From CAYZMS01 sp964479625 (GTDB taxonomy: Bacteria; Bacteroidota; Bacteroidia; Chitinophagales; Saprospiraceae), in assembly GCA_964479625.1 (NCBI GenBank), contig CAYZMS010000018.1:34427-98426 (forward strand): a stretch of DNA of 64,000 bases. Reading direction: 5' to 3'. The position numbers and the translations under genes are program-made. The notes under the pieces were generated by a model. It worked only from the letters and a program-made list of their open reading frames with translations. It was not told the origin of the DNA and made no database searches. Below are positions 8,177 through 17,158 of this stretch, piece after piece (within the stretch, counting starts at the first letter, position 1; each line of letters opens with the position of its first letter).

Positions 8177-9292
8177 TCAATTCGAATTAAACCCTCCCAG
8201 GCTGCTGTGAATAATGCCACCGCCTATTACATCATCCCCTTCAAAAAATACCGCAGATTGTCCAGGCGCAACCCCATTCACGTTAGCCATGAACTCTACC
8301 TGTACCATTCCATTTTCGGTATTGGATAAAGTAGAAAGCGCCCCGCTGTCCTTATACCTGATCTTTGTGGTGGCCTCCAGACCATTGGGAATGCGTTCGT
8401 ACTTCATGGCGTTCACCTGATAAACGTTCATGCCATTGCGCACCAGTTCGTCCAGCGTTCCGAGCACGACCGTATTGGATTCGGGTATGATCTCGGTAAC
8501 GAACATGGGTTGACCAAAAGCCATGCCCAGTCCTTTGCGTTGTCCGATGGTATAAAAGGGATACCCCTGGTGTTGTCCGAGTATTTCTCCCTTGGTATTG
8601 ATGAAATTACCTCCTGCGACCCATTCTTCCAGTCCATCTACCCGGCGTTTGAGGAAACTGCGGTAGTCATTATCCGGAACGAAGCAAATTTCGTAGCTCT
8701 CCGCTTTTTTCGAAAGGTCGGTATAGCCAAAATCCGCCGCCATTTGCCGGACCTCCGTTTTCTCGTAGAGCCCCAGTGGGAAGCGGGAACGGGCTAAAGC
8801 CTCCTGGCTCAGGCCCCAAAGGACATAGGACTGATCCTTTTTGCTATCGACGGCTTTGGAAATAAAACGCCGGCCGTTTTCTTCCTTAATTATTGCATAA
8901 TGGCCCGTGGCAATGAATGCACAGTCAAGGGCGTCAGCCCGCTTCAGCATGGCATTCCACTTGATATGCGTATTGCACAAAACGCAGGGATTGGGCGTTC
9001 GTCCGGCCAGATACTCCTCCACAAAATTATCGATCACATAATCGCCAAACTCCTCCCGGATATCTATGATGAAGTGATGGAAACCCATGTCGACTGAAAC
9101 TTGCCGGGCATCGTTAATGGAGTCCAGGCTACAGCAGCCGGTCTCTTTCTTGGAGCCTCCTGAATTGGCATAATCCCAGGTTTTCATGGTGATACCCACT
9201 ACCTCATACCCTTGCTCATGTAGGAGCATGGCCGTAACGGTACTATCGATCCCGCCACTCATTGCCACCAGTACTTTTCCGTGCTTGCTCAT
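8177..9292 (-). CDS. mnmA: tRNA-specific 2-thiouridylase MnmA
   Basis: MnmA thiolates U34 of tRNA-Lys, -Glu and -Gln, using sulfur relayed to it and ATP activation. The PP-loop SGGIDST is near residue 13. The catalytic cysteines are in NPCVLCNTHIKW and in YEICFVPD, and the FYTIGQRKGLG motif is present. From the ATG at 9292 the protein has 371 residues, normal for the family; the alternative TTG at 9307 is less likely. It is the first gene of a leftward run with the lipoprotein and rimM. Confidence 0.96.
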   Translation of the reverse strand: MSKHGKVLVAMSGGIDSTVTAMLLHEQGYEVVGITMKTWDYANSGGSKKETGCCSLDSINDARQVSVDMGFHHFIIDIREEFGDYVIDNFVEEYLAGRTPNPCVLCNTHIKWNAMLKRADALDCAFIATGHYAIIKEENGRRFISKAVDSKKDQSYVLWGLSQEALARSRFPLGLYEKTEVRQMAADFGYTDLSKKAESYEICFVPDNDYRSFLKRRVDGLEEWVAGGNFINTKGEILGQHQGYPFYTIGQRKGLGMAFGQPMFVTEIIPESNTVVLGTLDELVRNGMNVYQVNAMKYERIPNGLEATTKIRYKDSGALSTLSNTENGMVQVEFMANVNGVAPGQSAVFFEGDDVIGGGIIHSSLGGFNSN

Positions 9293-9363
9293 TTTTTTAG
9301 TATTCAATCAGAAAAGGTAACCCCAAGCAGGGCTCGAGAGTTTCTTTCTCTGTTAAAAATCTG

Positions 9364-9371
9364 CAAAATTA
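9364..9371 (-). promoter_or_regulatory. candidate -7 element for mnmA
   Basis: On the minus strand these bases read TAATTTTG, an exact TAnnTTTG match, in the 245-base divergent gap between mnmA and the RlpA gene. Transcription would start near 9357, leaving a leader of about 65 bases before the mnmA ATG. No clear -33 TTTG is present at the usual spacing. Confidence 0.3.
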
Positions 9372-9509
9372 TGGATTATATAAGTGGGAATCCACCAGTG
9401 CTGGCACTATTTTAATAGAAAAATCGTTATTTTGGTGTTATTTAAACAAAACAGGTGTTAATTTAAAGTTTGGATTAAATGGGGAGCGTTTTCATTTCAC
9501 CCTCCCAGG

Positions 9510-9517
9510 TAATTTTG
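9510..9517 (+). promoter_or_regulatory. candidate -7 element for the RlpA-family gene
   Basis: TAATTTTG is an exact match to the Bacteroidota -7 consensus TAnnTTTG and ends 20 bases before the ATG at 9538. The resulting leader would be very short. No good -33 box is visible. Confidence 0.3.
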
Positions 9518-9537
9518 GTCCATTAAAAAAACGATTT

Positions 9538-10479
9538 ATGCATCGCCTCTGCTTCCTATTACTGATCGCCCTGACCATTACTGGCTTTTCTTCCACTTCG
9601 GGCATTGCCCAGGAAATAGGTCTGGCTTCCTATTATTCCGATGATTTTCAAGGCCGAACCACAGCCTATGGTGAAAAATACGACAAAAATGCCCTTACAG
9701 CTGCCCATAAGGTCCACCCACTGGGTACTCGCCTGCGGGTCACTCGTTTGGACAATACCAAACAAGTAATTGTTCGGGTAAATGATAAGGGCCCTTACAT
9801 CAAAGGGCGTATTGTAGACCTGTCCAAGGCTGCCGCGCTAAAACTGGACCTGGTTCGCGATGGGGTAGCTGAGGTCAAGGTGGAGGTCGTATCCGGGAGT
9901 TCTAGCCCAAGTACACCACCTCCTGCTACCAGCACTTCAACTTCAGGAAGGAGCTCCTCCACCACCAGCAACGCTTCTAATGCGTCCAGCAGTCGGCCAA
10001 GTTCGACCAGTTCTAGCTCGGAAAGCAGGCCGACCAGTTCTACCACCACCAGCCGTTCCGCCTCAACGCCAGTGCGTACCCAGCCGGTGGTTGGACAGGC
10101 AACGACACCCACTGCTACACCGGCCACTACTACAACCACTGAAAGTAATTCTCGCCTGCGCCTTGTTCGTAACGACTTCCGGCAATACGGGCTCTACAAA
10201 ATTGAGCTGCATCATGTCGAAAACAGTGGATACGGAGTACAGGTGGCTACCATGTCGAATTATGAAAATGCCCTTAAACAAATTTCCAACCTGCAGGGAA
10301 AATGGTTCGAAAACATCATTATTAGCGTCGAACCGGGAACGGATCGCCCCAAATATAAGGTCATCTTAGGGCCCTTTGATAGCCGTGAAAAAGCTCAATC
10401 TTATGTGGATAGTATGAAGTCCCGGTATAAGATCAATGGCTTCGTCGTAGATCTGGCCCAGTTTAATTACAATAATTAG
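9538..10479 (+). CDS. RlpA-family septal ring protein with SPOR domain
   Basis: This 313-residue exported protein has a signal peptide (cleavage near GIAQ, residue 25). A double-psi beta-barrel RlpA domain covers residues 27-117, with the blocks GLASYYSDDFQGRTTAYGE, HPLGTRLRV and VNDKGPY..GRIVDLSKAAA. A Ser/Thr-rich linker of about 85 residues follows. A C-terminal SPOR domain (about 225-310, YGVQVATMSNYENAL through KYKVILGPF) should bind denuded septal peptidoglycan. RlpA proteins are lytic transglycosylases or cell-wall remodelers at division sites. Whether this one is catalytic is not shown, but the DPBB core looks intact. Confidence 0.88.
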   Translation: MHRLCFLLLIALTITGFSSTSGIAQEIGLASYYSDDFQGRTTAYGEKYDKNALTAAHKVHPLGTRLRVTRLDNTKQVIVRVNDKGPYIKGRIVDLSKAAALKLDLVRDGVAEVKVEVVSGSSSPSTPPPATSTSTSGRSSSTTSNASNASSSRPSSTSSSSESRPTSSTTTSRSASTPVRTQPVVGQATTPTATPATTTTTESNSRLRLVRNDFRQYGLYKIELHHVENSGYGVQVATMSNYENALKQISNLQGKWFENIIISVEPGTDRPKYKVILGPFDSREKAQSYVDSMKSRYKINGFVVDLAQFNYNN

Positions 10480-10576
10480 ATCCTCCTTGCTGACCAAGCG
10501 ATAAGGAGGCAAAGCTGGGTGGAAAAACCAAGCTGTTTATTCCAGTGAAGAAAATTTAGGAGCAAAAGAAAACGGA

Positions 10577-10619
10577 AAAGGCTGCTTTAAAAAGTCGAAA
10601 GGGTTTTGAGGCAGCCTTT
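10577..10619 (-). terminator. hairpin terminator for the cohesin-like gene
   Basis: Arms AAAGGCTGC (10577-10585) and GCAGCCTTT (10611-10619) pair perfectly around a 25-base loop that can extend the stem. On the minus strand the hairpin is followed by a T-rich run, which fits intrinsic termination after the gene ending at 10654. It may also stop transcription arriving from the RlpA gene. Confidence 0.6.
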
Positions 10620-10653
10620 AGCTTTGGTGAAATATCCTTAGCCCCTCTGAGAT

Positions 10654-11160
10654 CTAGCGCACCATCACGCCGCCATTGACCGGATTGATGTCAATGACCT
10701 GCTCCTGCTTATTAACCGCCTCAAATGGGGTGGGGGTATCGGTAATGCTTACGGCACTGCTGCTCCCTGCTGCGCCCTTTACTCGGAAACACAATTGGTA
10801 AAGCCTATTACCATCTTGCAGCTGTACTCCACGAAGGCTATTATCCAGCCAGACTACCGTCAGTTGTCCTTCATTCGATTTATGGGTGCCGAAATTAGCA
10901 GTACTCAAAAATGGGAGACCAAAACCCTGTACCTGTTCGAATTCAAGCACCTTGGGATCCCAGTTGATAGAATGCTGGAAAGATAACAGGTCTTTAAAGT
11001 TCGCGGCAGTAATATCCACACATACCGTTGACCCAGATTGAGCCACTGTTTGATTGACAGCCATGGTGACAGCATCGGTTGTGGCAGGCAGGTGAAGGCC
11101 TGAGCAAAGCAGATATAAGAAAAGGATGTTCATGCGTATTGAATTTTTAAGTCGGTTCAT
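10654..11160 (-). CDS. solitary cohesin-like secreted protein
   Basis: This 168-residue protein has a hydrophobic export signal (about residues 9-29) followed by one domain that resembles a cohesin fold. Cohesin-like blocks seen are TVAQSGSTVCVDITAANFKDL, SFQHSINWDPKVLEFEQVQ, GQLTVVWLDNS and LYQLCFRVKG. Cohesins bind dockerins in cellulosomes, but related domains occur widely outside cellulosomes. No dockerin, anchor or type-IX sorting domain is seen in this protein. It is monocistronic between a hairpin and the cyclase gene. Function is unknown; the fold assignment is moderate. Confidence 0.6.
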   Translation of the reverse strand: MNRLKNSIRMNILFLYLLCSGLHLPATTDAVTMAVNQTVAQSGSTVCVDITAANFKDLLSFQHSINWDPKVLEFEQVQGFGLPFLSTANFGTHKSNEGQLTVVWLDNSLRGVQLQDGNRLYQLCFRVKGAAGSSSAVSITDTPTPFEAVNKQEQVIDINPVNGGVMVR

Positions 11161-11246
11161 ACAAGGGACGAAAGAAAGACGCAGTACGCTGTCTTTAATT
11201 GTGCCAGCTTGATCGAAATACCTTACAAAGCTAAAGAAAACGTAAG

Positions 11247-14200
11247 TTAATCGTTGGTTGCATTTACCAGATACATGTCGACCTCTCCTTTGTTTTTGGC
11301 TTTGATTTTACCGCGATGGGTACAGGGAATGCGGTCTTTAATAAGTGCATAGGTGGATTCGGAAACATTGATATGGTCGGGTAAGCCGCTGGATTCCATC
11401 CGGGCTGCAAGGTTCACATCATCCCCCCATATGTCGAATGCGAACTTTTTAAATCCTACTACACCGGCGACCACCGTACCGGTGTGGATACCGATCCGGA
11501 TATGAAATTCCGGCTTATTGGTCTGGCGGTTTTTTTGCTGCTGCTTTTTCATGAACTCGAGCATATCCTTTGCCGCTTCTACCACCTTGAAAACACTGGA
11601 TGGGTCGGCCTCCGGGACGCCTCCGGCACACATATAGGAATCCCCGATGGTCTTGATCTTTTCGAGTTGGTATTTGCTCATTAATTGATCAAATGCACTG
11701 AACATAGCGTCGAGTTCTTCTACGAGTTCTTCAGGGCTAAGTAACTCTGCGAGCTTGGTAAAGCCCACAAAGTCGGTAAAAAGAATGGTGACATTCTCGT
11801 ACTTACGAGCCTTGGTTCGGCCTTTGACCTTCAGTTCTTCAGCTGTTGCTTTAGGAAGTATGTTTAGAAGCAGTTGTTCTGATTTTTTTCGCTCCTTTTC
11901 GATTTCCTGCGTCCGATCCCTGACTTTCTGTTCCAGGTCTTCGTAGAGCAGGGCATTGTTGAGCGAGACGGCCATCTGACCGGAAAGGACGTTTAAAAAC
12001 TCCAGCCGGTCCTCTGTGAAAGCCTTTCTGGTCAGGTTATTTTCCAGGTAAAGAATACCCAGCAGCTTTCCCTGATAGTTAATTGGACTACAAAGAATGG
12101 ATTTTGGAGCCCAGCGGCTTATATATGGATCCTGGGAAAAAGTTGGATTATTCGGAGCATCTTCCAGGATCAGGTTCTTCTCTGTACGGTTGACGTATTG
12201 TAGTACGGCTTCAGGCATTAACTGGCTACCAAAGGCTGGCTGGGTGACTGAATATTCTTCATTGGAAACGAGATCCCTGCCTCCGCAAACTAGGAGCTCT
12301 CGCTGGCGTTTTAGCAATAGGAACCCCCGTTGGGCCCCTGCATTTTCCATGGTCAGGTCCAGGAGCCGAATGACGAGCTTTTCAAGGATTATTTCTCCAC
12401 TTATGCTGGCGCCTGCCTTAACTAGTGTTTCCAGGTCGAGTTGTTCCAGGGAATTTTTCAGGGAAGAGGTGCTGGAAGCTTTGTCCAACGAATTTTTCTT
12501 TTCCAGTTCAACCCGGAGGATTTCGGGAAAGGTTTGTTGCAGTTGTTCAGCCTTTTTGGTGGCTCCCCAGGCTAACCAGGTGTGATAAGCATGAACAATG
12601 AAAAAGGCGCCTGTAACCGAATTATGTTGGGTTAGATGAAAACGACCGGTTAATTCTGCTGCCAGGGCTTCTTCTGGTAAGAGTTGTTGTTTTTTAGCCA
12701 GATCCACGGAGCGGGCGTACAATAAAGCAGCCATTCCCTTTTTGCCCTTGGCCTCTGCTATGGAAGCCTGAATCAGATACAATTTATTTTCAAAGTTCAT
12801 AGGTGCCAGCCTGGTATAGAGCCGGTAGGTCTTTTTGAAGCGCTTGGCCTTTTTCAGCCACTTTCTTTTTTCGGCCTTATTCGAACTGTGGAGTGCTCGG
12901 CGGGCGGAAAAAACCCCATAGTAGGCTATAAAAATGACATAGGGGAAATTCCCGGGAACAGATGATCGCAGAGAGTAGGCTCCTTCGGCTACTTGTTCGG
13001 CCTCTTGTTCAAAACCGAACAGGGTTAACAGATAAAACTTCATAAAAAGGTAGGAAAATCGAGCCGTTTGCTCTCCGGTCTCCTCGAAGAACCCCTGAGA
13101 TTCCATTTCATTGAAATAGGCTCCGTCAATGAGATGGGGGTGTTCACCCTCAGTGAGGTTATAAATAGCTTGAACATATAAGGCCGACCAGTGCACCCAG
13201 GTCATTACGTTGAATTCTTTGATCTCCAGGTAGGCTTTGTCGAATTCGGGTTTAAGGTCATGAAGGTTATACCCCAACCAAAACCCATGAGAAAGGGCAC
13301 TATGAATGCTGGTACTGGTATTGTATACATTACCAGTTTCAAGGCCAGATTGATAGGCAAATTGAAAGGCTTTTACTGCCTCCCTTGCGGGGTAACTAAA
13401 ATGATGCAATACGGTATAATAACCTGCGGCCAGGAAGGGGAACCAACGTCTGTCCGGATTTTTAGCCTCCTGGCGTAGGGAGAAGCCTCCATAGGCCACT
13501 CCCCGTTTGAAGTGACCAAGCCCAATAGCAATGATATTCCCGAACAGGGTAAAAGCCATGGGCGTTTGTGGGGCGATCCCATACCTCAAGGATAAAAGGA
13601 TCGCTTTACATATGGTCGCGACCATGAATGTCGGACGTCCCAACTGGTAGGCCATCGGGAAGGCGCTATACAACAGGTTCATAATGGAAAGGACCCTGGC
13701 ATCGGTCATTTTGGGTAACTGTTCCAGCTGTTCGATCGAACGGCGATTCAGTTTAATAAGGACAGTGAAAAAAATACTTGCCAGGCCAGGGACTGAAGGA
13801 TTACGCTTAATCTTGAAATTAAGTTCTTTAAGGGCATCGATGATCAACTCCAGGGCATCATGAAACTCTGAATCACCATTCTTTTTGGCGATGAGAACAT
13901 TATAGGTTTTTGTTTTATCCTCCATGGATAACGACCGCTCAAATACCATCTGAGCATAATTCTCCATTTCCTCGAACCGGGTGGTAGAATAGGCTGCTTC
14001 AGTTGCACTTTCATGGAGATGATGGGTGAGTTGATAATGCTTCTCCCAGGCATTTTCCGGTAAAAGAGCTATGGCGGCCTTGAAGTAATCCAAAGCCGGG
14101 CGATAAGCACCTCCATCGGCAGCTTTCACTCCGGCCTTGCCAAATAACTCACTGACTTGTAACCTTTCTTCGGGCTCGTGTAATTCCGCTCCTCCCAGCT

Positions 14201-16391
14201 TGAAATGAGTGGCGATGTTAAACAACTGCTCTTCAAAATGTTTCGGCAGTGCCTGTTCCAGAAGCGTTCGGGCAATTTTCATATGAATTGCCGGGCGTTC
14301 TGCCTTGGGGATCAGCGAATAGAAGGCTTCTCTCACCTGATCGTGAGGAAAGCGGAAGAAGCCTCCTTCCCCCAGGTTAAGGTGCCCGACACCTAATTCC
14401 TGTACCCGGTAGTAATAGCTGCCTGGGATCAGCAAACTATCCTTGATGGCAGGCTCCAGTTTTTCCAGAACCTGAAAAGCTCTGCTACCTGCAATGCGGA
14501 CCAGTTCCCCCATTTGGAAGTTACCCCCGAGGCAGGCGGCAAGGCTCAAAAGCCTTCTGGTTTCTTCTGGAAGGGAGGTGATCTTTTGAGCGAGGAGCTC
14601 TCCCAGGTTGTCCGTAACCCCTAATTTTCGGATCTCATTTTGATCCCATTCCCACTGGTAAGCCTTGGGCTGGTAGTAGATCAACCCTTTTTCGTGAATA
14701 ACCTTCAGGAATTCCCGAATGAAAAAGGGATTACCATTGGTCTTTTGGATAACCAATTCAGAAAACCGGTCGATCTTTTCCCGATCATTAAATTTTAAAG
14801 TATCCTCCAATAATTGGCCGGTCTCCTGCCGATTTAAGGGAAGGAGGCGGATGGAGGTAAGTTGAATACCCTTCCCCTTCAACTGGTTAATAGTCGCTCG
14901 AAAAGGATGGATTTCATTGACTTCATTGTCGCGATAGGCACCAATAATCAAAAAACAGGAGTTTCCCTCCATGCTAAGGAGGAGCCGCATCATATTGAGA
15001 GAGGCCGCATCTGCCCATTGCAGGTCATCGAGGAAAATAACCAGGGGGTGATTGGGCCGGGAAATGGTGCGTACGAAATTTTGAATAGTGATCCGAAACC
15101 GAGATTGCGCCTCGGTAGGGGGCAGGTCTGGCAGAGGGGACTGCTCACCAAGAATGATCTCAAATTCAGGGATGCTGTCAATGAGCAGTCGCCCGTTCCC
15201 ACCAACTGCGTCCAAAATGAGCTTGCGCCAATATTGAATGGTTTCGTCCTCTTGGGTGATAATTGATTTGGCGAAATCACGGAAGGCCTGTAGCAAGGCC
15301 TGGAAGGGAACGTTGGTTTCGTATTCGTTGAATTTACCTTTAAGAAAGTAGCCAGCTTGTTCACTTATCGGCTTGTATAATTCCTGTATTAGGGCTGATT
15401 TGCCTATGCCCGAATAACCAGAAACCAAAACTAACTCTGGGTTCCCTTTAGTGACCCGCTGTATACTGTCTAGGAGAATGTTTTTTTCCTTATCCCGGCC
15501 ATACAGTTTGTCGGGAATCGTAAAAGAGGTGGGGTGGTCTTCGCTGCCTAACTCAAATTCGGGTATGGTGCTCCCTTTTGAATAAATACTAAGACACTGA
15601 TTGAGGTCATGCCAAACCCCATCTGCAGATTGATATCGATCCTCTGCATTTTTTTGGAGCAGTTTTAGAACAACCCTCGATACCATTTCCGGAACGCCTG
15701 GTTCGATCTGATGGGGTGGGGTGGGAAGCCTTGCAATATGGTAGTGCAACATTTTCATGGGTTCCTCCGATTGAAAGGGAGGACGACCGCAAAGCATTTC
15801 ATACAAAACGCAGCCGAAGGCGTAAAAGTCACACTTTGAACTAATGGGCCTGTTCATCCTGCCTGTTTGCTCGGGAGCCAGATAGGGTAGGGTACCTTCG
15901 ATCTGCTTGGGGTTATAGAAGCCGGAAGCCGCCAGGTTGATCTTTGCAGAAATAGAAAAGTCAATCAGGGTAACGGCCCCGGTAAGCTGGTTGATCAGAA
16001 TATTATACGGGCTAACATCTTTGTGGATGACCTGCTTTTGATGAAGTCGGCCGATTATTTCGATGATGGAACAGGCAATTTGAAGCACTTCTTTAAGGGA
16101 CATTTCATTATCCTGCAGGTATTGGGCCAGTGGTATGCCTTCCACATATTCGAGCAGGAGGGCTTGCCGTCCTTCAAGCTGCTCCAAGCGAAGGGTTTTG
16201 CGTACGCCCGGCAGGGCCAAATCGCGGGAGACCTCGTACTCATTTAGGAGTGCCTTTTTTGCTGTAGGAGCATTAGAGGTCGGCTTATACGATTTGGCCA
16301 CCACCTGTTCCCTGAAATCGGGATGGCGCAGCAATTGGATCTTGGTGTAGTTATCCTCGTAGAGTGTCGATATGGTGTTCGACTCGATCAT
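11247..16391 (-). CDS. Ser/Thr kinase - AAA ATPase - TPR-like - GAF - adenylate cyclase sensor protein
   Basis: This 1714-residue cytoplasmic signalling protein starts with a protein-kinase domain (about 1-270): Lys33, the HKD loop 123-125, Asn130 and Asp144 in DFS (normally DFG). A large ATPase domain follows, with P-loop GYSGIGKS at 325-332 and a DDLQWAD Walker B segment. Next come a long alpha-helical region, a GAF domain (about 1310-1480), a short coiled coil and a class III cyclase (about 1530-1714). The cyclase has metal-binding Asp1540 and Asp1584, adenine-selecting Lys1580 and Asp1653, and transition-state Asn1660 and Arg1664. It is therefore predicted to make cAMP. The layout parallels kinase/ATPase/GAF histidine kinases, with a cyclase as output. 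It is the last gene of a leftward block. Confidence 0.9.
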   Translation of the reverse strand: MIESNTISTLYEDNYTKIQLLRHPDFREQVVAKSYKPTSNAPTAKKALLNEYEVSRDLALPGVRKTLRLEQLEGRQALLLEYVEGIPLAQYLQDNEMSLKEVLQIACSIIEIIGRLHQKQVIHKDVSPYNILINQLTGAVTLIDFSISAKINLAASGFYNPKQIEGTLPYLAPEQTGRMNRPISSKCDFYAFGCVLYEMLCGRPPFQSEEPMKMLHYHIARLPTPPHQIEPGVPEMVSRVVLKLLQKNAEDRYQSADGVWHDLNQCLSIYSKGSTIPEFELGSEDHPTSFTIPDKLYGRDKEKNILLDSIQRVTKGNPELVLVSGYSGIGKSALIQELYKPISEQAGYFLKGKFNEYETNVPFQALLQAFRDFAKSIITQEDETIQYWRKLILDAVGGNGRLLIDSIPEFEIILGEQSPLPDLPPTEAQSRFRITIQNFVRTISRPNHPLVIFLDDLQWADAASLNMMRLLLSMEGNSCFLIIGAYRDNEVNEIHPFRATINQLKGKGIQLTSIRLLPLNRQETGQLLEDTLKFNDREKIDRFSELVIQKTNGNPFFIREFLKVIHEKGLIYYQPKAYQWEWDQNEIRKLGVTDNLGELLAQKITSLPEETRRLLSLAACLGGNFQMGELVRIAGSRAFQVLEKLEPAIKDSLLIPGSYYYRVQELGVGHLNLGEGGFFRFPHDQVREAFYSLIPKAERPAIHMKIARTLLEQALPKHFEEQLFNIATHFKLGGAELHEPEERLQVSELFGKAGVKAADGGAYRPALDYFKAAIALLPENAWEKHYQLTHHLHESATEAAYSTTRFEEMENYAQMVFERSLSMEDKTKTYNVLIAKKNGDSEFHDALELIIDALKELNFKIKRNPSVPGLASIFFTVLIKLNRRSIEQLEQLPKMTDARVLSIMNLLYSAFPMAYQLGRPTFMVATICKAILLSLRYGIAPQTPMAFTLFGNIIAIGLGHFKRGVAYGGFSLRQEAKNPDRRWFPFLAAGYYTVLHHFSYPAREAVKAFQFAYQSGLETGNVYNTSTSIHSALSHGFWLGYNLHDLKPEFDKAYLEIKEFNVMTWVHWSALYVQAIYNLTEGEHPHLIDGAYFNEMESQGFFEETGEQTARFSYLFMKFYLLTLFGFEQEAEQVAEGAYSLRSSVPGNFPYVIFIAYYGVFSARRALHSSNKAEKRKWLKKAKRFKKTYRLYTRLAPMNFENKLYLIQASIAEAKGKKGMAALLYARSVDLAKKQQLLPEEALAAELTGRFHLTQHNSVTGAFFIVHAYHTWLAWGATKKAEQLQQTFPEILRVELEKKNSLDKASSTSSLKNSLEQLDLETLVKAGASISGEIILEKLVIRLLDLTMENAGAQRGFLLLKRQRELLVCGGRDLVSNEEYSVTQPAFGSQLMPEAVLQYVNRTEKNLILEDAPNNPTFSQDPYISRWAPKSILCSPINYQGKLLGILYLENNLTRKAFTEDRLEFLNVLSGQMAVSLNNALLYEDLEQKVRDRTQEIEKERKKSEQLLLNILPKATAEELKVKGRTKARKYENVTILFTDFVGFTKLAELLSPEELVEELDAMFSAFDQLMSKYQLEKIKTIGDSYMCAGGVPEADPSSVFKVVEAAKDMLEFMKKQQQKNRQTNKPEFHIRIGIHTGTVVAGVVGFKKFAFDIWGDDVNLAARMESSGLPDHINVSESTYALIKDRIPCTHRGKIKAKNKGEVDMYLVNATND

Positions 16392-16425
16392 TTATCAGTC
16401 GTTTGTATATGGGGTGCTGCAGGGG

Positions 16426-17145
16426 TCAGGCTACAGCGGGCTCCGGGGCAAAATGGTGCGCTACCTCATGTGATCTCGGACCGGTTACAACCAGATAGAT
16501 AAAGATCAAGTCCCAAATTGCAAAGGTAATGGCCAGTACCGCAAGGGTAGTATTGGCAGAAAAGTGCGTCCACACTACAATAGAGCAAAACAGCGTTCCC
16601 AAAAACTTTAAAATGGCGATGCTAATATTGGTACCCCAATGTGGCATCTTTAGCTTTTGGAATACGAACAAGATACTAATTACATTATTACAAAGCCAAC
16701 CGGAATAACAGCCAACTGGGTCATCGTATTGAGCCATAAAGGGTGCCCAGACTATCAGCCAAAAGACGACCGAAGCAATAAACTTAAACTGAAACGAAGC
16801 TTTGGCACTGGGCGTTACTTCTTGTTTTGCCCCGTTTTTCCAGGTTTCCCGAACCAGGAAACAATCGAAGAAGAACCAGAGGAAATAAGCCACCTGGAAA
16901 AGCAGGCCCATATTGGTTACCTTGATTATTCCCAGCCCAAACCAAAATTCCCAGGCAAAGGAACTGGCCTGCCCAAAATAGGGGTACTCCATGGAATGGT
17001 ATTTTCGGGAATGTCGGTACATTTCGGCATAGGCAATGAGCCAGAAAATACACCCCAGCAGGAAGATGATCATGACCGGGCTGCTGTAATCCTCGGAGTT
17101 GATCCAGGGCCCGGTTTTGAAATACTCCAAAAATTTCCAATTCAT
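16426..17145 (-). CDS. polytopic membrane protein resembling Pyr4/PaxB-family terpene cyclases
   Basis: This 239-residue protein has six or seven hydrophobic helices and little else. Its size and layout resemble the fungal Pyr4/AndB/PaxB transmembrane terpene cyclases. A helix containing FAWEFWFG places a glutamate at 66, and the last helix (TFAIWDLIFIYLV) places an aspartate at 212. From memory, the catalytic acids of Pyr4 are Glu63 and Asp218 in a protein of about 240 residues. The stretch before the first acid (YAEMYRHSRKYHSMEYP) also resembles the family's loop. The adjacent FAD desaturase-like gene, 13 bases away, supports a role in lipid or terpenoid chemistry. The assignment is an inference; a generic integral membrane protein remains possible. 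Confidence 0.5.
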   Translation of the reverse strand: MNWKFLEYFKTGPWINSEDYSSPVMIIFLLGCIFWLIAYAEMYRHSRKYHSMEYPYFGQASSFAWEFWFGLGIIKVTNMGLLFQVAYFLWFFFDCFLVRETWKNGAKQEVTPSAKASFQFKFIASVVFWLIVWAPFMAQYDDPVGCYSGWLCNNVISILFVFQKLKMPHWGTNISIAILKFLGTLFCSIVVWTHFSANTTLAVLAITFAIWDLIFIYLVVTGPRSHEVAHHFAPEPAVA

Positions 17146-17158
17146 AGTTATGGTGATT

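Noticed and set aside
9795..10139. Minus-strand frame rich in Val, Glu and Leu opposite the RlpA linker
   Set aside because: Its composition is produced by the Ser/Thr-rich linker codons on the other strand.
11247..16391. Pyrimidine cyclase (PycC) as the output domain
   Set aside because: The purine-selecting positions are Lys1580 and Asp1653, the adenylate cyclase pair, so cCMP or cUMP production is not predicted.
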